A stretch of 64,000 nucleotides of DNA from an uncultured Reyranella sp. (GTDB lineage Bacteria; Pseudomonadota; Alphaproteobacteria; Reyranellales; Reyranellaceae), in NCBI RefSeq assembly GCF_945957355.1, contig NZ_CAMFKM010000017.1, forward strand, positions 28,846 to 92,845, written 5' to 3'. Under the pieces are notes generated by a model that worked only from the letters and a program-made list of their open reading frames with translations, did not search any database and was not told the origin of the DNA. This document shows, one piece after another, positions 18,325 to 27,079 of this stretch. The position numbers and the translations under genes were made by a program. Within the stretch, counting starts at the first letter, position 1. Each line of letters opens with the position of its first letter.

Positions 18325-18655
18325 GGAAACTCCCTATCAAATCGAAGCAGCTCTGTAGCAAGACCGCCAAGGCTCAAACAGTCTCGCCGGGGGGCCCGTT
18401 TCGCTGTCCGCATTGCAGCCAACCGCCGGCGTCAGGCCGAGAACAGGGCGCTCCAAGGGCAACAGCGAATACCCACTGCAAAAATAATGTTCATCTCTTC
18501 AGCAGACGAAACCCTTACGAATGCGTGCATCGAAACTTGCGTCGCTACTAGGACGTCATGCAAAAAAAGGCGAACAAGAACGCTTCAATACTGGTAAAGT
18601 TAATTGTCGTACAAATTACGGGGAGATTAGGGGCGCTACCTGCGTACCGGTTTGC
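18325..18655. other. 331-bp intergenic gap, less GC-rich than its surroundings
   Basis: Lies between the divergent acuI and sulfotransferase genes. The right half (about 18480-18640) has A/T runs such as GCAAAAAAAGG and AAGTTAATTG, unlike the rest of the window. It should hold both promoters, but I could not pick out a convincing -35/-10 pair. An in-frame ATG at 18521 would extend the sulfotransferase leftwards through this stretch; the extension has atypical codons and I left it out. Confidence 0.5.
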
Positions 18656-19687
18656 ATGTTTGGAACTTATCGCCTCCCCGTCCTGTCGACCGTGCCGCGC
18701 TCGGGCACCTGGTTCCTGCGCTATCTTTTCTCATTCGTATGCCATCTCGAACAAGGTGGCCGCCTCGACGATCTCTTGACGGGCGAAGTCATCGGCAATC
18801 CCCATGGGGCGACCTTCGACTTCACTCGCTTCAGAGGCGGGCCGCTGTTCCGAGTGGCCGGGACCTTGCCGGACGAACATATGTTCATCGGTCATACGGT
18901 GTGCCCCGGCTTCCACGACGTGGTTTCGGCAAAGCATTGGTGGCGGCGCACTTCGTTCCACGTGCCCGGCTACGATTGCTTCCACGAGGAGACGAGCTAT
19001 CGGCACACGCCCGTGGATCTGGCGAACTACGCCTATGCTCCGGTCAGGGTGACGGCCATGGACCGCGCGGCGAGCAAGGGGCGCGGAGCCCCTATCGCCC
19101 TCGTCTACCGTAACCCGGTCGATCAGGCTTTCTCTTATTTCCGCTACTGCCAGGCACATGTCAGTCCGGCATACCATTTGCTTCGGGGTCGCCCGGTCGC
19201 CGATATGTCCTTCCGGGAATACCTGCTCGACGCGGCGCTGGTCTCGTACGCTCGCCAGTTCATCTCCTATCAGTTCCAGGCTGAGCGGTATCCCGGCCTG
19301 GTGAAGCTGATCCCCTACGAAAACCTGATCGACCGGCCGGTCGAAACGGCAACGCACCTGCTCGACCATTTCTGCGGTACACACCGAGACTGGCCGATGT
19401 TGCCTGCCGCGGTACGGCTGGTGCGGAAGGAACATATGCGCGCCATCGAGGGCAAGCTCGGCAATTCGCTCGACGGCACCCGCAACGGCCAGGACAGCCA
19501 CATGCGCCCGTCGGAGGACGCCGGGCGTGACGGGCTGGCGGACCCTGCGCTTCGCGACGAGACAATTGCCCGGTTGAGCGATCTCGGCGTGGATTGCAGC
19601 CTCTTCAGTTGGCCGAGCCATCGCGCCGCAACTGCGCGGCAGGACTTTCTGGAAGACGTTCGACGGCGAGAGCACGCATATCGCTGA
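18656..19687 (+). CDS. PAPS-dependent sulfotransferase-domain protein
   Basis: A 343-residue protein with the two PAPS-binding signatures. STVPRSGTWFLRYLF at the N-terminus is the 5'-phosphosulfate loop (P-loop like), and LVYRNPVDQAFSYFRY in the middle is the 3'-phosphate-binding R-N-P...S element. It should transfer sulfate to an alcohol or amine; the acceptor (lipid, sugar or Nod-factor-like molecule) cannot be told. The chosen ATG 18656 puts the P-loop at the usual N-terminal position; ribosome site is poor, and a 45-residue longer form from 18521 is possible. It stands alone, next to a less GC-rich gap, and might be acquired. Confidence 0.82.
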   Translation: MFGTYRLPVLSTVPRSGTWFLRYLFSFVCHLEQGGRLDDLLTGEVIGNPHGATFDFTRFRGGPLFRVAGTLPDEHMFIGHTVCPGFHDVVSAKHWWRRTSFHVPGYDCFHEETSYRHTPVDLANYAYAPVRVTAMDRAASKGRGAPIALVYRNPVDQAFSYFRYCQAHVSPAYHLLRGRPVADMSFREYLLDAALVSYARQFISYQFQAERYPGLVKLIPYENLIDRPVETATHLLDHFCGTHRDWPMLPAAVRLVRKEHMRAIEGKLGNSLDGTRNGQDSHMRPSEDAGRDGLADPALRDETIARLSDLGVDCSLFSWPSHRAATARQDFLEDVRRREHAYR

Positions 19688-19735
19688 CAGGTTTCGCTCC
19701 GGCCGGGATTATCCACATTGCGTCTGTGGCCATGA

Positions 19736-19752
19736 GATGCTTGCCAAGCATC
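19736..19752. repeat. Perfect 7-bp hairpin between sulfotransferase and ygfZ
   Basis: GATGCTT (19736-19742) pairs with AAGCATC (19746-19752) around a GCC loop. There is no T-run after it, so it is a weak terminator candidate at best; a small operator or RNA stem is equally possible. Confidence 0.35.
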
Positions 19753-19775
19753 GAAGCGGCCCCCAACTCTACGGC

Positions 19776-20660
19776 ATGCCGTCCTTTTTCAGCCTCCAGC
19801 CCCATCGCAGTGTGATCTCCGTCGCGGGAGCTGACCGCGTCGAGTTCCTGCAGGGTCTGATCTCCAACGACACGAGGAAGGTGGCTCCGGACCACGCGAT
19901 CTGGGCGGCGCTGCTCACGCCGCAGGGGAGATTCCTCAACGACATGTTCGTGGCCGATGCCGGCGGCGACACGTTCTTCGTTGAGACCGAACGCGAGCGG
20001 GCGCCGACGCTCGCGAAGAAACTCAAGATGTACACGCTGCGCTCCAAGGTCGACGTCGAGGATCTGGGAGCCACGCTCGAAGTCGCAGTGGCATTCGGCG
20101 ACGACACGTCGAGCGCATTCGGCATCGAGGGAGCTGTCTCATTCGCCGATCCCCGACTGTCGAGGCTTGGCGTCCGCGTCATCGCTCCAGCCGGACAGGC
20201 CGCGGCGCTCCTGTCGGCCCGCGGCTTCACCGAAGCGTCCCTGGCCGCCTACGACGCGCTGCGCCTGCCGCTTGGCGTGCCCGACGGAAGCCGCGATCTT
20301 CAGGTCGAGAAGGCGCTGCTGCTCGAGAACGGCTTCGACGAGCTGAACGGCGTGGATTGGAAAAAGGGCTGCTACATGGGCCAGGAGCTGACGGCGCGCA
20401 CCAAGTACCGCGCCCTGATCAGGAAGCGCCTTTTTCCCGTGAAGCTCGAGGGTCCGCTGCCGGAACCCGGGACGCCGGTCCATCGCGACGGCGAGGAAGT
20501 CGGCGAGGTGCGCTCCGGCACGGGGGATCGCGCTTTGGCGATGCTGCGGCTCGACGCGGCGCGCGCTGACGGTACCGCGCTGATGGCAGGTGCGACGCGC
20601 ATCGTGCCGGAAATCCCTGACTGGATGCACCTTCCCGATCCGGGTGCCTCTAGCGGCTAG
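19776..20660 (+). CDS. ygfZ: Folate-binding protein YgfZ (iron-sulfur cluster repair/assembly)
   Basis: A 294-residue protein related to the GcvT aminomethyltransferase fold. It uses tetrahydrofolate to support repair or assembly of certain Fe-S enzymes such as MiaB. The diagnostic KGCYMGQELTAR (K-G-C-Y-x-G-Q-E) is present with its conserved cysteine. EFLQGLISNDTR and LTPQGRFLNDM near the N-terminus are also typical. ATG 19776 starts just before the first conserved strand; an earlier in-frame ATG at 19737 is less likely since it lies in a hairpin. It precedes the ggt-like operon by 44 bp. Confidence 0.92.
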   Translation: MPSFFSLQPHRSVISVAGADRVEFLQGLISNDTRKVAPDHAIWAALLTPQGRFLNDMFVADAGGDTFFVETERERAPTLAKKLKMYTLRSKVDVEDLGATLEVAVAFGDDTSSAFGIEGAVSFADPRLSRLGVRVIAPAGQAAALLSARGFTEASLAAYDALRLPLGVPDGSRDLQVEKALLLENGFDELNGVDWKKGCYMGQELTARTKYRALIRKRLFPVKLEGPLPEPGTPVHRDGEEVGEVRSGTGDRALAMLRLDAARADGTALMAGATRIVPEIPDWMHLPDPGASSG

Positions 20661-20704
20661 GGCCCACGGGCTTTAAGGTCTCTCCGCGCCGCCTGCCCGA
20701 GGAG

Positions 20705-22516
20705 ATGACCGTGAAGCGTATCAATCCCAATCCCTTCACCACGCGGCCCGAGATCGTCGGCACGTTCGGCGTCGTCACCTCAACGCACTGGATCGCGACC
20801 GCCGTCGGCATGGGCATCCTCGAACGGGGCGGCAATGCCTTCGACGCCGCCGTCGCCACCGCCTTCACCCTGCAGGTCGTCGAGCCGCATCTCTGCGGTC
20901 CCGGCGGCGATGCGCCGCTGATCCTGCACGATGTGCGCCGCGGCAAGACCGAGGTCGTGTGCGGCCAGGGGCCGATGCCGGCGGGCGCCACCATCGCTCA
21001 TTACAAGGGGCTGGGCCTCGACCTCATCCCCGGCACCGGCCTCCTGCCGGCCTGCATCCCAGGCACGTTCGATGCCTATATGCTGATCCTGCGTGACTAC
21101 GGAACGATGCGCTTGGCCGACGTGCTGGCGCCCGCCATCGGCTACTGGCTGAACGGCCATCCCCTCGTCGAACGCGCGAGCGCGACCATCGCCACCGTCG
21201 CCGAACAGTTCCGTACCCATTGGAAAACGTCGGCCGCCGTGTTCCTGCCGGGCGGCGATGTTCCGAAGCCCGAGACCCTCTTCCGCAACGTCACCCTGGG
21301 CAATACGTATGCCCGCATCCTGAAGGAAGCCGAAGCGGGCGGCGGTGGACGCGAAGCCGAGATCGAGCGCGCGCGAAGGACCTGGAACCAGGGCTTCGTT
21401 GCCGAGGCGATCGACAAATTCTGCCGCACTGAAGACGTCATGGATGTCTCCGGCAAACCCAACCGGGGCGTGCTGACCGGCCAGGACATGGCGGGATGGC
21501 AGGCGACGGTCGAGGCGCCGCTCACCTACGACTACGGTCGGTACACGGTTTGCAAGGCGCACACCTGGACGCAGGGCCCGGTAGTCCTGCAGCAACTTGC
21601 GCTACTCAAAGGCTTCGACCTCGACGGCATGGATCCGACCAGTCCCGACTTCATCCACCTGCAGGTCGAATGCCTGAAGCTGGCCTATGCCGATCGCGAG
21701 GCCTTCTACGGCGATCCGGCCTTCGTCGACGTGCCGATGCAGACCCTGCTGTCGGACGCCTACAACGCCGATCGCCGCGCGCTGGTCGATCCGGCCTCCG
21801 CCTCGATGGAGCAGCGTCCCGGCAAGGTCGACGGCTATGGCGGCATGGTGAAACTGCGCCGCGCCGACGGGGTGAGGCTCGGCGTTGCGTCGAGCGGCGC
21901 GGGCGAACCCACGGTGGGTCGCGTCGGCCAGACCAACGGCGATACCGTGCATTTCGACATCATCGACAAGGACGGCAACATGATCTCGGCCACCCCCTCG
22001 GGCGGCTGGCTGCAGAGCTCGCCGGTCATTCCCGAGATCGGCTTTCCGCTTGGCACGCGCGGCCAGATGTTCTGGCTGGAGGAAGGGCTTCCGGGTTCGC
22101 TGGCGCCGGGTAAGCGGCCGCGCAGCACGCTCACGCCCACCCTCGCCCACCGCGACGACAAGCCGTACATGGTCTGGGGTTCCCCTGGCGGCGACCAGCA
22201 GGACCAGTGGGTCACGCAGCATTTCCTGCGCCACGTCCATTGCGGCATGAACCTGCAGGAGGCGATCGATGCGCCGGCCTGGCACAGCGAGCACTTCCCC
22301 TCCTCCTTCTGGCCGCGCACCGCGCGTCCCGGCGTGCTGGTGCTGGAAGGCCGCATTCCCAAGGACACCGTCGCCGAGTTGAAGAAACGCGGCCACGAGG
22401 TCGAGGTGAACGACGAATGGTCCGAAGGCCGCCTCACCGCCGCGACGCGCGACGATCCGTGGCGCAAGGCGGCCGCCAATCCGCGCGGCATGCAGGGCTA
22501 TGCGGCGGGCCGATGA
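20705..22516 (+). CDS. Gamma-glutamyltransferase-family protein (Ntn hydrolase), cytoplasmic type
   Basis: A 603-residue GGT-family proenzyme. The expected autoprocessing nucleophile is Thr414 in NGDTVHFDIIDKDGNMIS, aligned with Thr391 of E. coli Ggt. Two things differ from the classical enzyme. There is no signal peptide, and the segment where Ggt carries its glutamate-binding Arg (FREMAP) reads GQGPMPAGA. The donor may therefore not be a gamma-glutamyl compound; HpxW-like amidohydrolases are one alternative. GAGGAG abuts ATG 20705 but is 6 nt before in-frame GTG 20711, which may be the real start. It leads an operon with a dipeptide ABC importer, suggesting import followed by cytosolic cleavage. 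Confidence 0.88.
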   Translation: MTVKRINPNPFTTRPEIVGTFGVVTSTHWIATAVGMGILERGGNAFDAAVATAFTLQVVEPHLCGPGGDAPLILHDVRRGKTEVVCGQGPMPAGATIAHYKGLGLDLIPGTGLLPACIPGTFDAYMLILRDYGTMRLADVLAPAIGYWLNGHPLVERASATIATVAEQFRTHWKTSAAVFLPGGDVPKPETLFRNVTLGNTYARILKEAEAGGGGREAEIERARRTWNQGFVAEAIDKFCRTEDVMDVSGKPNRGVLTGQDMAGWQATVEAPLTYDYGRYTVCKAHTWTQGPVVLQQLALLKGFDLDGMDPTSPDFIHLQVECLKLAYADREAFYGDPAFVDVPMQTLLSDAYNADRRALVDPASASMEQRPGKVDGYGGMVKLRRADGVRLGVASSGAGEPTVGRVGQTNGDTVHFDIIDKDGNMISATPSGGWLQSSPVIPEIGFPLGTRGQMFWLEEGLPGSLAPGKRPRSTLTPTLAHRDDKPYMVWGSPGGDQQDQWVTQHFLRHVHCGMNLQEAIDAPAWHSEHFPSSFWPRTARPGVLVLEGRIPKDTVAELKKRGHEVEVNDEWSEGRLTAATRDDPWRKAAANPRGMQGYAAGR

Positions 22517-22549
22517 ACGAGCCTCGACGGTCCTGGCGCCCTCCTGCCG

Positions 22550-23533
22550 ATGAGTGACGCGCTCCTCGAACTGCGCGGACTGAGGGTGGACTTCGCCACC
22601 GACGATGGCGTGGTCCACGCCGTCGACGGCATCGATCTGGCTCTGGGCCGGGGCCGGACCCTCGGTCTGGTGGGCGAGTCGGGCTGCGGCAAGAGCGTCA
22701 CGTCGCTCGCGATCATGGGTCTGTTGCCGCCGGAGAATTCGAAGGTCGGGGGCCAGGTCGTGTTCGAGGGACGCGATCTGCTGACCCTCGATGCGCATCT
22801 GATCCGCGACCTGCGCGGCGCGCGGCTCGCGATGATCTTCCAGGAGCCGATGACCTCGCTCAATCCCTCCTACACGATCGGCGACCAGATCATCGAGGCG
22901 ATCCAGCGGCATCAGGACCTCGACAAGGCGGCCGCCCGCGCACGCGCCATCGAGGTGCTGAAGCTGGTGCGCATTCCTTCGCCCGAGAAGCGCATCGACG
23001 ACTATCCGCACAAGCTTTCCGGCGGCATGCGCCAGCGCGCCATGATCGCCATGGCGCTGGCCTGCGGCCCGCAGCTCCTGATCGCCGACGAGCCGACGAC
23101 GGCGCTCGACGTCACGATCCAGGCGCAGATCCTCGACCTGATGCGCGGCCTGCGCCGCGATACCGGGACCGCGATCATCCTGATCACCCACGATCTCGGC
23201 GTAGTGGCGGAAATGGCCGACGACGTGGCCGTGATGTACGCGGGCCAGATCGTCGAACGCGCGGCCGTGCGCGATCTCTTCGCGCGACCGGAGCATCCCT
23301 ATACGGTCGGACTGCTGGGCTCGATCCCGCGCCTCGACGAGAAGCGCGAGCGGCTTCCCTCGATCGAGGGCCGCGTTCCCGACATGACCAGGCCGCCTCC
23401 CGGCTGCCGGTTCGCCGCCCGCTGCCCGTTCGTCGAACCCGAGTGCATCGCCGCTCCGCCCGCGCTCGTGGAAGTCGCACCGGGACACCTCTCGCGCTGC
23501 CGTCGCGCCCCACTCTCACGGGTCCTGACATGA
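22550..23533 (+). CDS. Dipeptide/oligopeptide ABC transporter ATP-binding protein (DppD-like)
   Basis: A 327-residue ABC ATPase. Walker A is GESGCGKS (residues 42-49), the signature is LSGGMRQR, and Walker B is LLIADEPTTALD. The C-terminal oligo_HPY extension with CRFAARCPF is specific to peptide/nickel importers and carries the cysteines often binding an Fe-S cluster. It starts 33 bp after the GGT-like gene and its TGA overlaps the next ATG. It powers uptake together with the following ATPase. Confidence 0.93.
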   Translation: MSDALLELRGLRVDFATDDGVVHAVDGIDLALGRGRTLGLVGESGCGKSVTSLAIMGLLPPENSKVGGQVVFEGRDLLTLDAHLIRDLRGARLAMIFQEPMTSLNPSYTIGDQIIEAIQRHQDLDKAAARARAIEVLKLVRIPSPEKRIDDYPHKLSGGMRQRAMIAMALACGPQLLIADEPTTALDVTIQAQILDLMRGLRRDTGTAIILITHDLGVVAEMADDVAVMYAGQIVERAAVRDLFARPEHPYTVGLLGSIPRLDEKRERLPSIEGRVPDMTRPPPGCRFAARCPFVEPECIAAPPALVEVAPGHLSRCRRAPLSRVLT

Positions 23534-24609
23534 CCGGCGCCCTGCTCGAGGTCCGCGGACTTCAGAAGCACTTCCCGGTGAAGACCGGCGCCTTCGGACT
23601 CGTGTCCGGTCATGTCCGCGCCGTCGATGGCGTCGACTTCCATGTCGACGCGGGCGAGACGCTGGCGATCGTGGGTGAATCGGGCTGCGGCAAGTCGACG
23701 GTTGGCCGCCTGGTGCTGCGGCTGCTCGAACCGACGGGCGGCAGCGTTCGCTTCGAGGGCGAAGATCTTCTCCGACTGACAGACGCGCGCATGCGGGCGC
23801 AGCGGCGGCACATGCAGGTGATCTTCCAGGACCCCTATGCCTCGCTCAATCCACGCATGACCGTGGGAGCGATGCTGGGCGAGCCGTTGATGCTGCATGG
23901 GCTCGCCACGTCGGAGTCGGCGCGCCGCGCGCGGGTTGGAGAGCTGCTGGAACTGGTCGGGCTCAGGCCCGAGCACGCCCGCCGCTACCCGCACGAATTC
24001 TCCGGCGGCCAGCGCCAGCGGCTGGCGATCGCCCGTGCGCTGGCCGTCGAGCCCAAGCTCATCGTGGCCGACGAGCCGGTTTCGGCACTCGACGTCTCGA
24101 TCCAGGCGCAAGTCGTCAATCTCATGCGCTCACTGCAGGCGCGCTTCGGCCTGGCCTACGTCTTCATCAGCCACGATCTGGCGGTCGTGAAGCATATCGC
24201 GGACCGCATCGCCGTCATGTATCTCGGCAAGATCGTCGAAACCGCGACGACGGACGAGCTCTTCCGCAGCCCGCGCCACCCCTACACACGCGCGCTGCTC
24301 TCGGCCGTCCCGCAGCCGGATCCGACCGTGATGCGCGAGCGCGCGCTCCTCGAAGGTGACATTCCGAGCGCGATGGATCCGCCGCCGGGCTGCCGCTTCC
24401 ATACGCGCTGCATCTTTGCCCGCGAGTCCTGCAGGATCGATGTGCCGGAACTCGCCGATGACGGCGCAGGTCACGCCACCGCCTGTCCGTGGTGGCCCGA
24501 CCTTCCTCCCGCGCCCCCGCTCGCCGAGGGAACGGGCAACAACGAAGACCGCATGCGACTGGCCCGCCTGCAGGCGGCGTTCGTCACCACTCAAACGGAG
24601 GCAACATGA
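23530..24609 (+). CDS. Dipeptide/oligopeptide ABC transporter ATP-binding protein (DppF-like)
   Basis: A 359-residue second ATPase of the importer. Walker A is GESGCGKST (residues 49-57), the signature FSGGQRQR, Walker B LIVADEPVSALD, and the oligo_HPY tail contains CRFHTRCIFARESC. The last about 35 residues beyond that tail are a longer than usual, Pro/Ala-rich extension. ATG 23530 overlaps the previous stop, and its TGA overlaps the start of the binding-protein gene, so expression of all three is coupled. Confidence 0.93.
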   Translation: MTGALLEVRGLQKHFPVKTGAFGLVSGHVRAVDGVDFHVDAGETLAIVGESGCGKSTVGRLVLRLLEPTGGSVRFEGEDLLRLTDARMRAQRRHMQVIFQDPYASLNPRMTVGAMLGEPLMLHGLATSESARRARVGELLELVGLRPEHARRYPHEFSGGQRQRLAIARALAVEPKLIVADEPVSALDVSIQAQVVNLMRSLQARFGLAYVFISHDLAVVKHIADRIAVMYLGKIVETATTDELFRSPRHPYTRALLSAVPQPDPTVMRERALLEGDIPSAMDPPPGCRFHTRCIFARESCRIDVPELADDGAGHATACPWWPDLPPAPPLAEGTGNNEDRMRLARLQAAFVTTQTEAT

Positions 24610-26123
24610 AGAAGACCTTTCATCGCCTGACGCTGGCCGCCACATTCATGGGCCTCGCTTTGTCGGGCGCAGCCGCCCAGACCAACCTGCGCGTCGGTCT
24701 CGCCGAGGATCCGGACGTGCTCGATCCGACCCTGGCCCGCACCTATGTCGGTCGCATCGTCTTCTCCTCGATCTGCGACAAGCTCTTCGACATCGACGAA
24801 AAGCTGGCGATCGTGCCGCAGCTCGCGCTCGGCCACGAGACCTCGGCCGATGGCAAGACGGTTACGATCAAGCTGCGGCCCGGCGTGAAGTTCCATGACG
24901 GCGAGCCGTTCGACGCCGCCGCCGCGAAGTACAGCCTGGAACGCCACCTCAACATGAAGGGCTCGTTCCGCAGGCCCGAACTGGCCTCCGTCACTTCCAT
25001 CGAGGTCGTCGATCAGACGACCGTCAAACTCAACCTCAAGGAGCCCTTCTCGCCCCTGCTGGCGCAGCTCACCGACCGCGCGGGCATGATGGTCTCGCCC
25101 AAGGCCGCGGAAGCGGCCGGCGACAAGTTCGGGCTGAAGCCGGTCTGCGCCGGTCCATACAAGTTCGTCGAGAGGGTCCAGCAGGATCGCATCGTGGTCG
25201 AGAAGTTCGCCGACTACTGGAACAAGGACCAGGTCTTCATCGACAAGATCACCTATTTGCCGATCACCGACTCGACCGTACGCCTGGCCAACCTGCGCTC
25301 CGGCAGCCTCGACATGATCGAGCGCGTGCTGGCCACCGACATCAAGACAGTGCGCGACAGTCCGAAGCTCAAGCTCGTGACGGCAGTCGAGCTCGGCTAC
25401 CAGGGGCTCACCATCAACCTGTCCAACGGCCCGAAGGCCGACACGCCGCTCGCGAAGGACGCCCGGGTCCGCCAGGCCTTCGAGCTGTCGATCGATCGCG
25501 AGGCGCTGAACCAGGTCGTCTTCAACGGCGAGTTCGTGGTCGGCAACCAGTGGATCAACCCGACGAACCCCTACTACCAGCAGGCATTCCCGGTGCCGAA
25601 GCGTGACGTCGCCAGGGCGAAGGCACTGCTGAAGGAGGCCGGTGTCACGGGCCGCATGTCGCTCGACTTCATGGTGCCCAACAATCCCGAGACCCGGCAG
25701 GTCGCCGAGGTGCTGCAGTCGATGGTCGCGGAGACCGGGTTCGACCTCAAGATCCGCGTCACCGAGTTTGCGACCTCGCTGAAGCAGTCCGAGAGCGGTG
25801 ACTACCAGCTCTATCTCATTGGATGGTCGGGCCGCAGCGACCCCGACGGAAACTCCTACATCTTCCACGTCTGCGGCCAGCCGCAGAACAATTCCGGCTA
25901 TTGCGACAAGGAGGTCGACGCCTGGCACAACGAGGCGCGCATCAAGAGCGACCCGGCGGAACGCAAGAAGATCTACGAGAAGATCACCGCCAAGTACCTG
26001 CCCGAGGGCTCGATCAAGTACCTGTACCATCGCCGCGTGCTGGTGGCCCTCTCCGATAAGGTCGACGGCTACAAGCAGATGCCCGACGGGCTGATCCGCG
26101 TCGTCGGCGTCAAGCTGAAGTAA
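24606..26123 (+). CDS. ABC transporter periplasmic substrate-binding protein, peptide type (SBP family 5)
   Basis: A 505-residue exported receptor of the DppA/OppA cluster C family. The first about 24 residues form a Sec signal ending GAAAQ. The mature start NLRVGLAEDPDVLDPTLAR and LRPGVKFHDGEPFDAAAAKYSLERH are characteristic. Ligand is unknown; with the GGT-like gene first in the operon, glutathione-like or other modified amino-acid compounds are plausible. ATG 24606 overlaps the previous stop; the permease begins 9 bp after its own stop. Confidence 0.93.
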   Translation: MKKTFHRLTLAATFMGLALSGAAAQTNLRVGLAEDPDVLDPTLARTYVGRIVFSSICDKLFDIDEKLAIVPQLALGHETSADGKTVTIKLRPGVKFHDGEPFDAAAAKYSLERHLNMKGSFRRPELASVTSIEVVDQTTVKLNLKEPFSPLLAQLTDRAGMMVSPKAAEAAGDKFGLKPVCAGPYKFVERVQQDRIVVEKFADYWNKDQVFIDKITYLPITDSTVRLANLRSGSLDMIERVLATDIKTVRDSPKLKLVTAVELGYQGLTINLSNGPKADTPLAKDARVRQAFELSIDREALNQVVFNGEFVVGNQWINPTNPYYQQAFPVPKRDVARAKALLKEAGVTGRMSLDFMVPNNPETRQVAEVLQSMVAETGFDLKIRVTEFATSLKQSESGDYQLYLIGWSGRSDPDGNSYIFHVCGQPQNNSGYCDKEVDAWHNEARIKSDPAERKKIYEKITAKYLPEGSIKYLYHRRVLVALSDKVDGYKQMPDGLIRVVGVKLK

Positions 26124-26132
26124 GATCGACCC

Positions 26133-27074
26133 TTGTTGACCTTCCTCTCCCAGCGCCTGCTGCAGATCATCCCGACGCTCATCCTGGTGTCGATGCTGAT
26201 CTTCGGCCTGCAGCAGCTCCTGCCGGGTGACCCGGCGCTGATCATGGCGGGAGAGGAACGCGACCCGAAGGTGCTCGAGGAAATCCGCGAGCAGTATCGC
26301 CTGAACGAGCCGATCCCGGTCCAGTACTTCTACTGGATGAAGGGCGTACTCTCCGGGAACCTGGGTGAGTCGATGCGGCTCAAGAGTTCGGTATCGTCGC
26401 TGGTCGCCGAGAAGCTGCCGGTGACCCTGCAGCTCGCCGCCATGGCGCTGATCGTGGCGCTGGGCATCGGCATTCCGGCCGGCATCATATCGGCGGTGAA
26501 GAAGGACACCGCCTGGGACTATGGCGCCAACATTTTTGCCTTGTGGGGTCTCAGCACGCCCAATTTCTGGCTGGGCATCCTGATGATCTTCCTGTTCTCG
26601 GTGACGCTTGGCTGGCTGCCGGCCTCGGGCTACGTCCGGCTGGGGGAGGATTGGCGCGCCAGCCTTGCCACCACCGTCATGCCGGCCTTCGTGCTGGGCA
26701 ACGCCATCGCCGCCGTTCTGATGCGTCACACGCGCAGCGCCATGCTGCAGGCGATGGGCGCGGATTACGTGCGGACCGCTCGCGCCAAAGGCCTTTACGA
26801 GAGGCGCGTGGTGCTGAAGCACGCGTTGCGCAATGCCATGACCCCGGTGATCACCCTGGGCGCCCTCGAGTTCGGCACGCTGCTGTCGGGCGCCGTGCTG
26901 ACCGAGCAGATATTCACCATTCCCGGCTTCGGCAAACTGATCGTCGATTCGGTCTTCAACCGCGACTATGCGGTCGTCCAGGGCGTCGTACTGGTGACGG
27001 CCACGACCTACATCGTCCTGAACCTGCTGGCCGACGTGGCCTACGTGCTCGTCAATCCACGGCTGCGGGGGTGA
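26133..27074 (+). CDS. ABC transporter permease, dipeptide type (DppB-like)
   Basis: A 313-residue inner-membrane permease with about six helices. The N-terminal RLLQIIPTL helix and the EAA loop around YVRTARAKGLYERRVVLKHALRNAMTP identify it. It begins with TTG at 26133 (or TTG 26136), 9 bp after the receptor stop. The last bases overlap a possible GTG start of the partner permease. Confidence 0.92.
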   Translation: MLTFLSQRLLQIIPTLILVSMLIFGLQQLLPGDPALIMAGEERDPKVLEEIREQYRLNEPIPVQYFYWMKGVLSGNLGESMRLKSSVSSLVAEKLPVTLQLAAMALIVALGIGIPAGIISAVKKDTAWDYGANIFALWGLSTPNFWLGILMIFLFSVTLGWLPASGYVRLGEDWRASLATTVMPAFVLGNAIAAVLMRHTRSAMLQAMGADYVRTARAKGLYERRVVLKHALRNAMTPVITLGALEFGTLLSGAVLTEQIFTIPGFGKLIVDSVFNRDYAVVQGVVLVTATTYIVLNLLADVAYVLVNPRLRG

Positions 27075-27079
27075 CCTCG

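Noticed and set aside
18521..18655. An N-terminal extension of the sulfotransferase by 45 residues
   Set aside because: Atypical base use, no recognisable domain, and it would push the PAPS loop away from its usual position; kept only as an alternative start.
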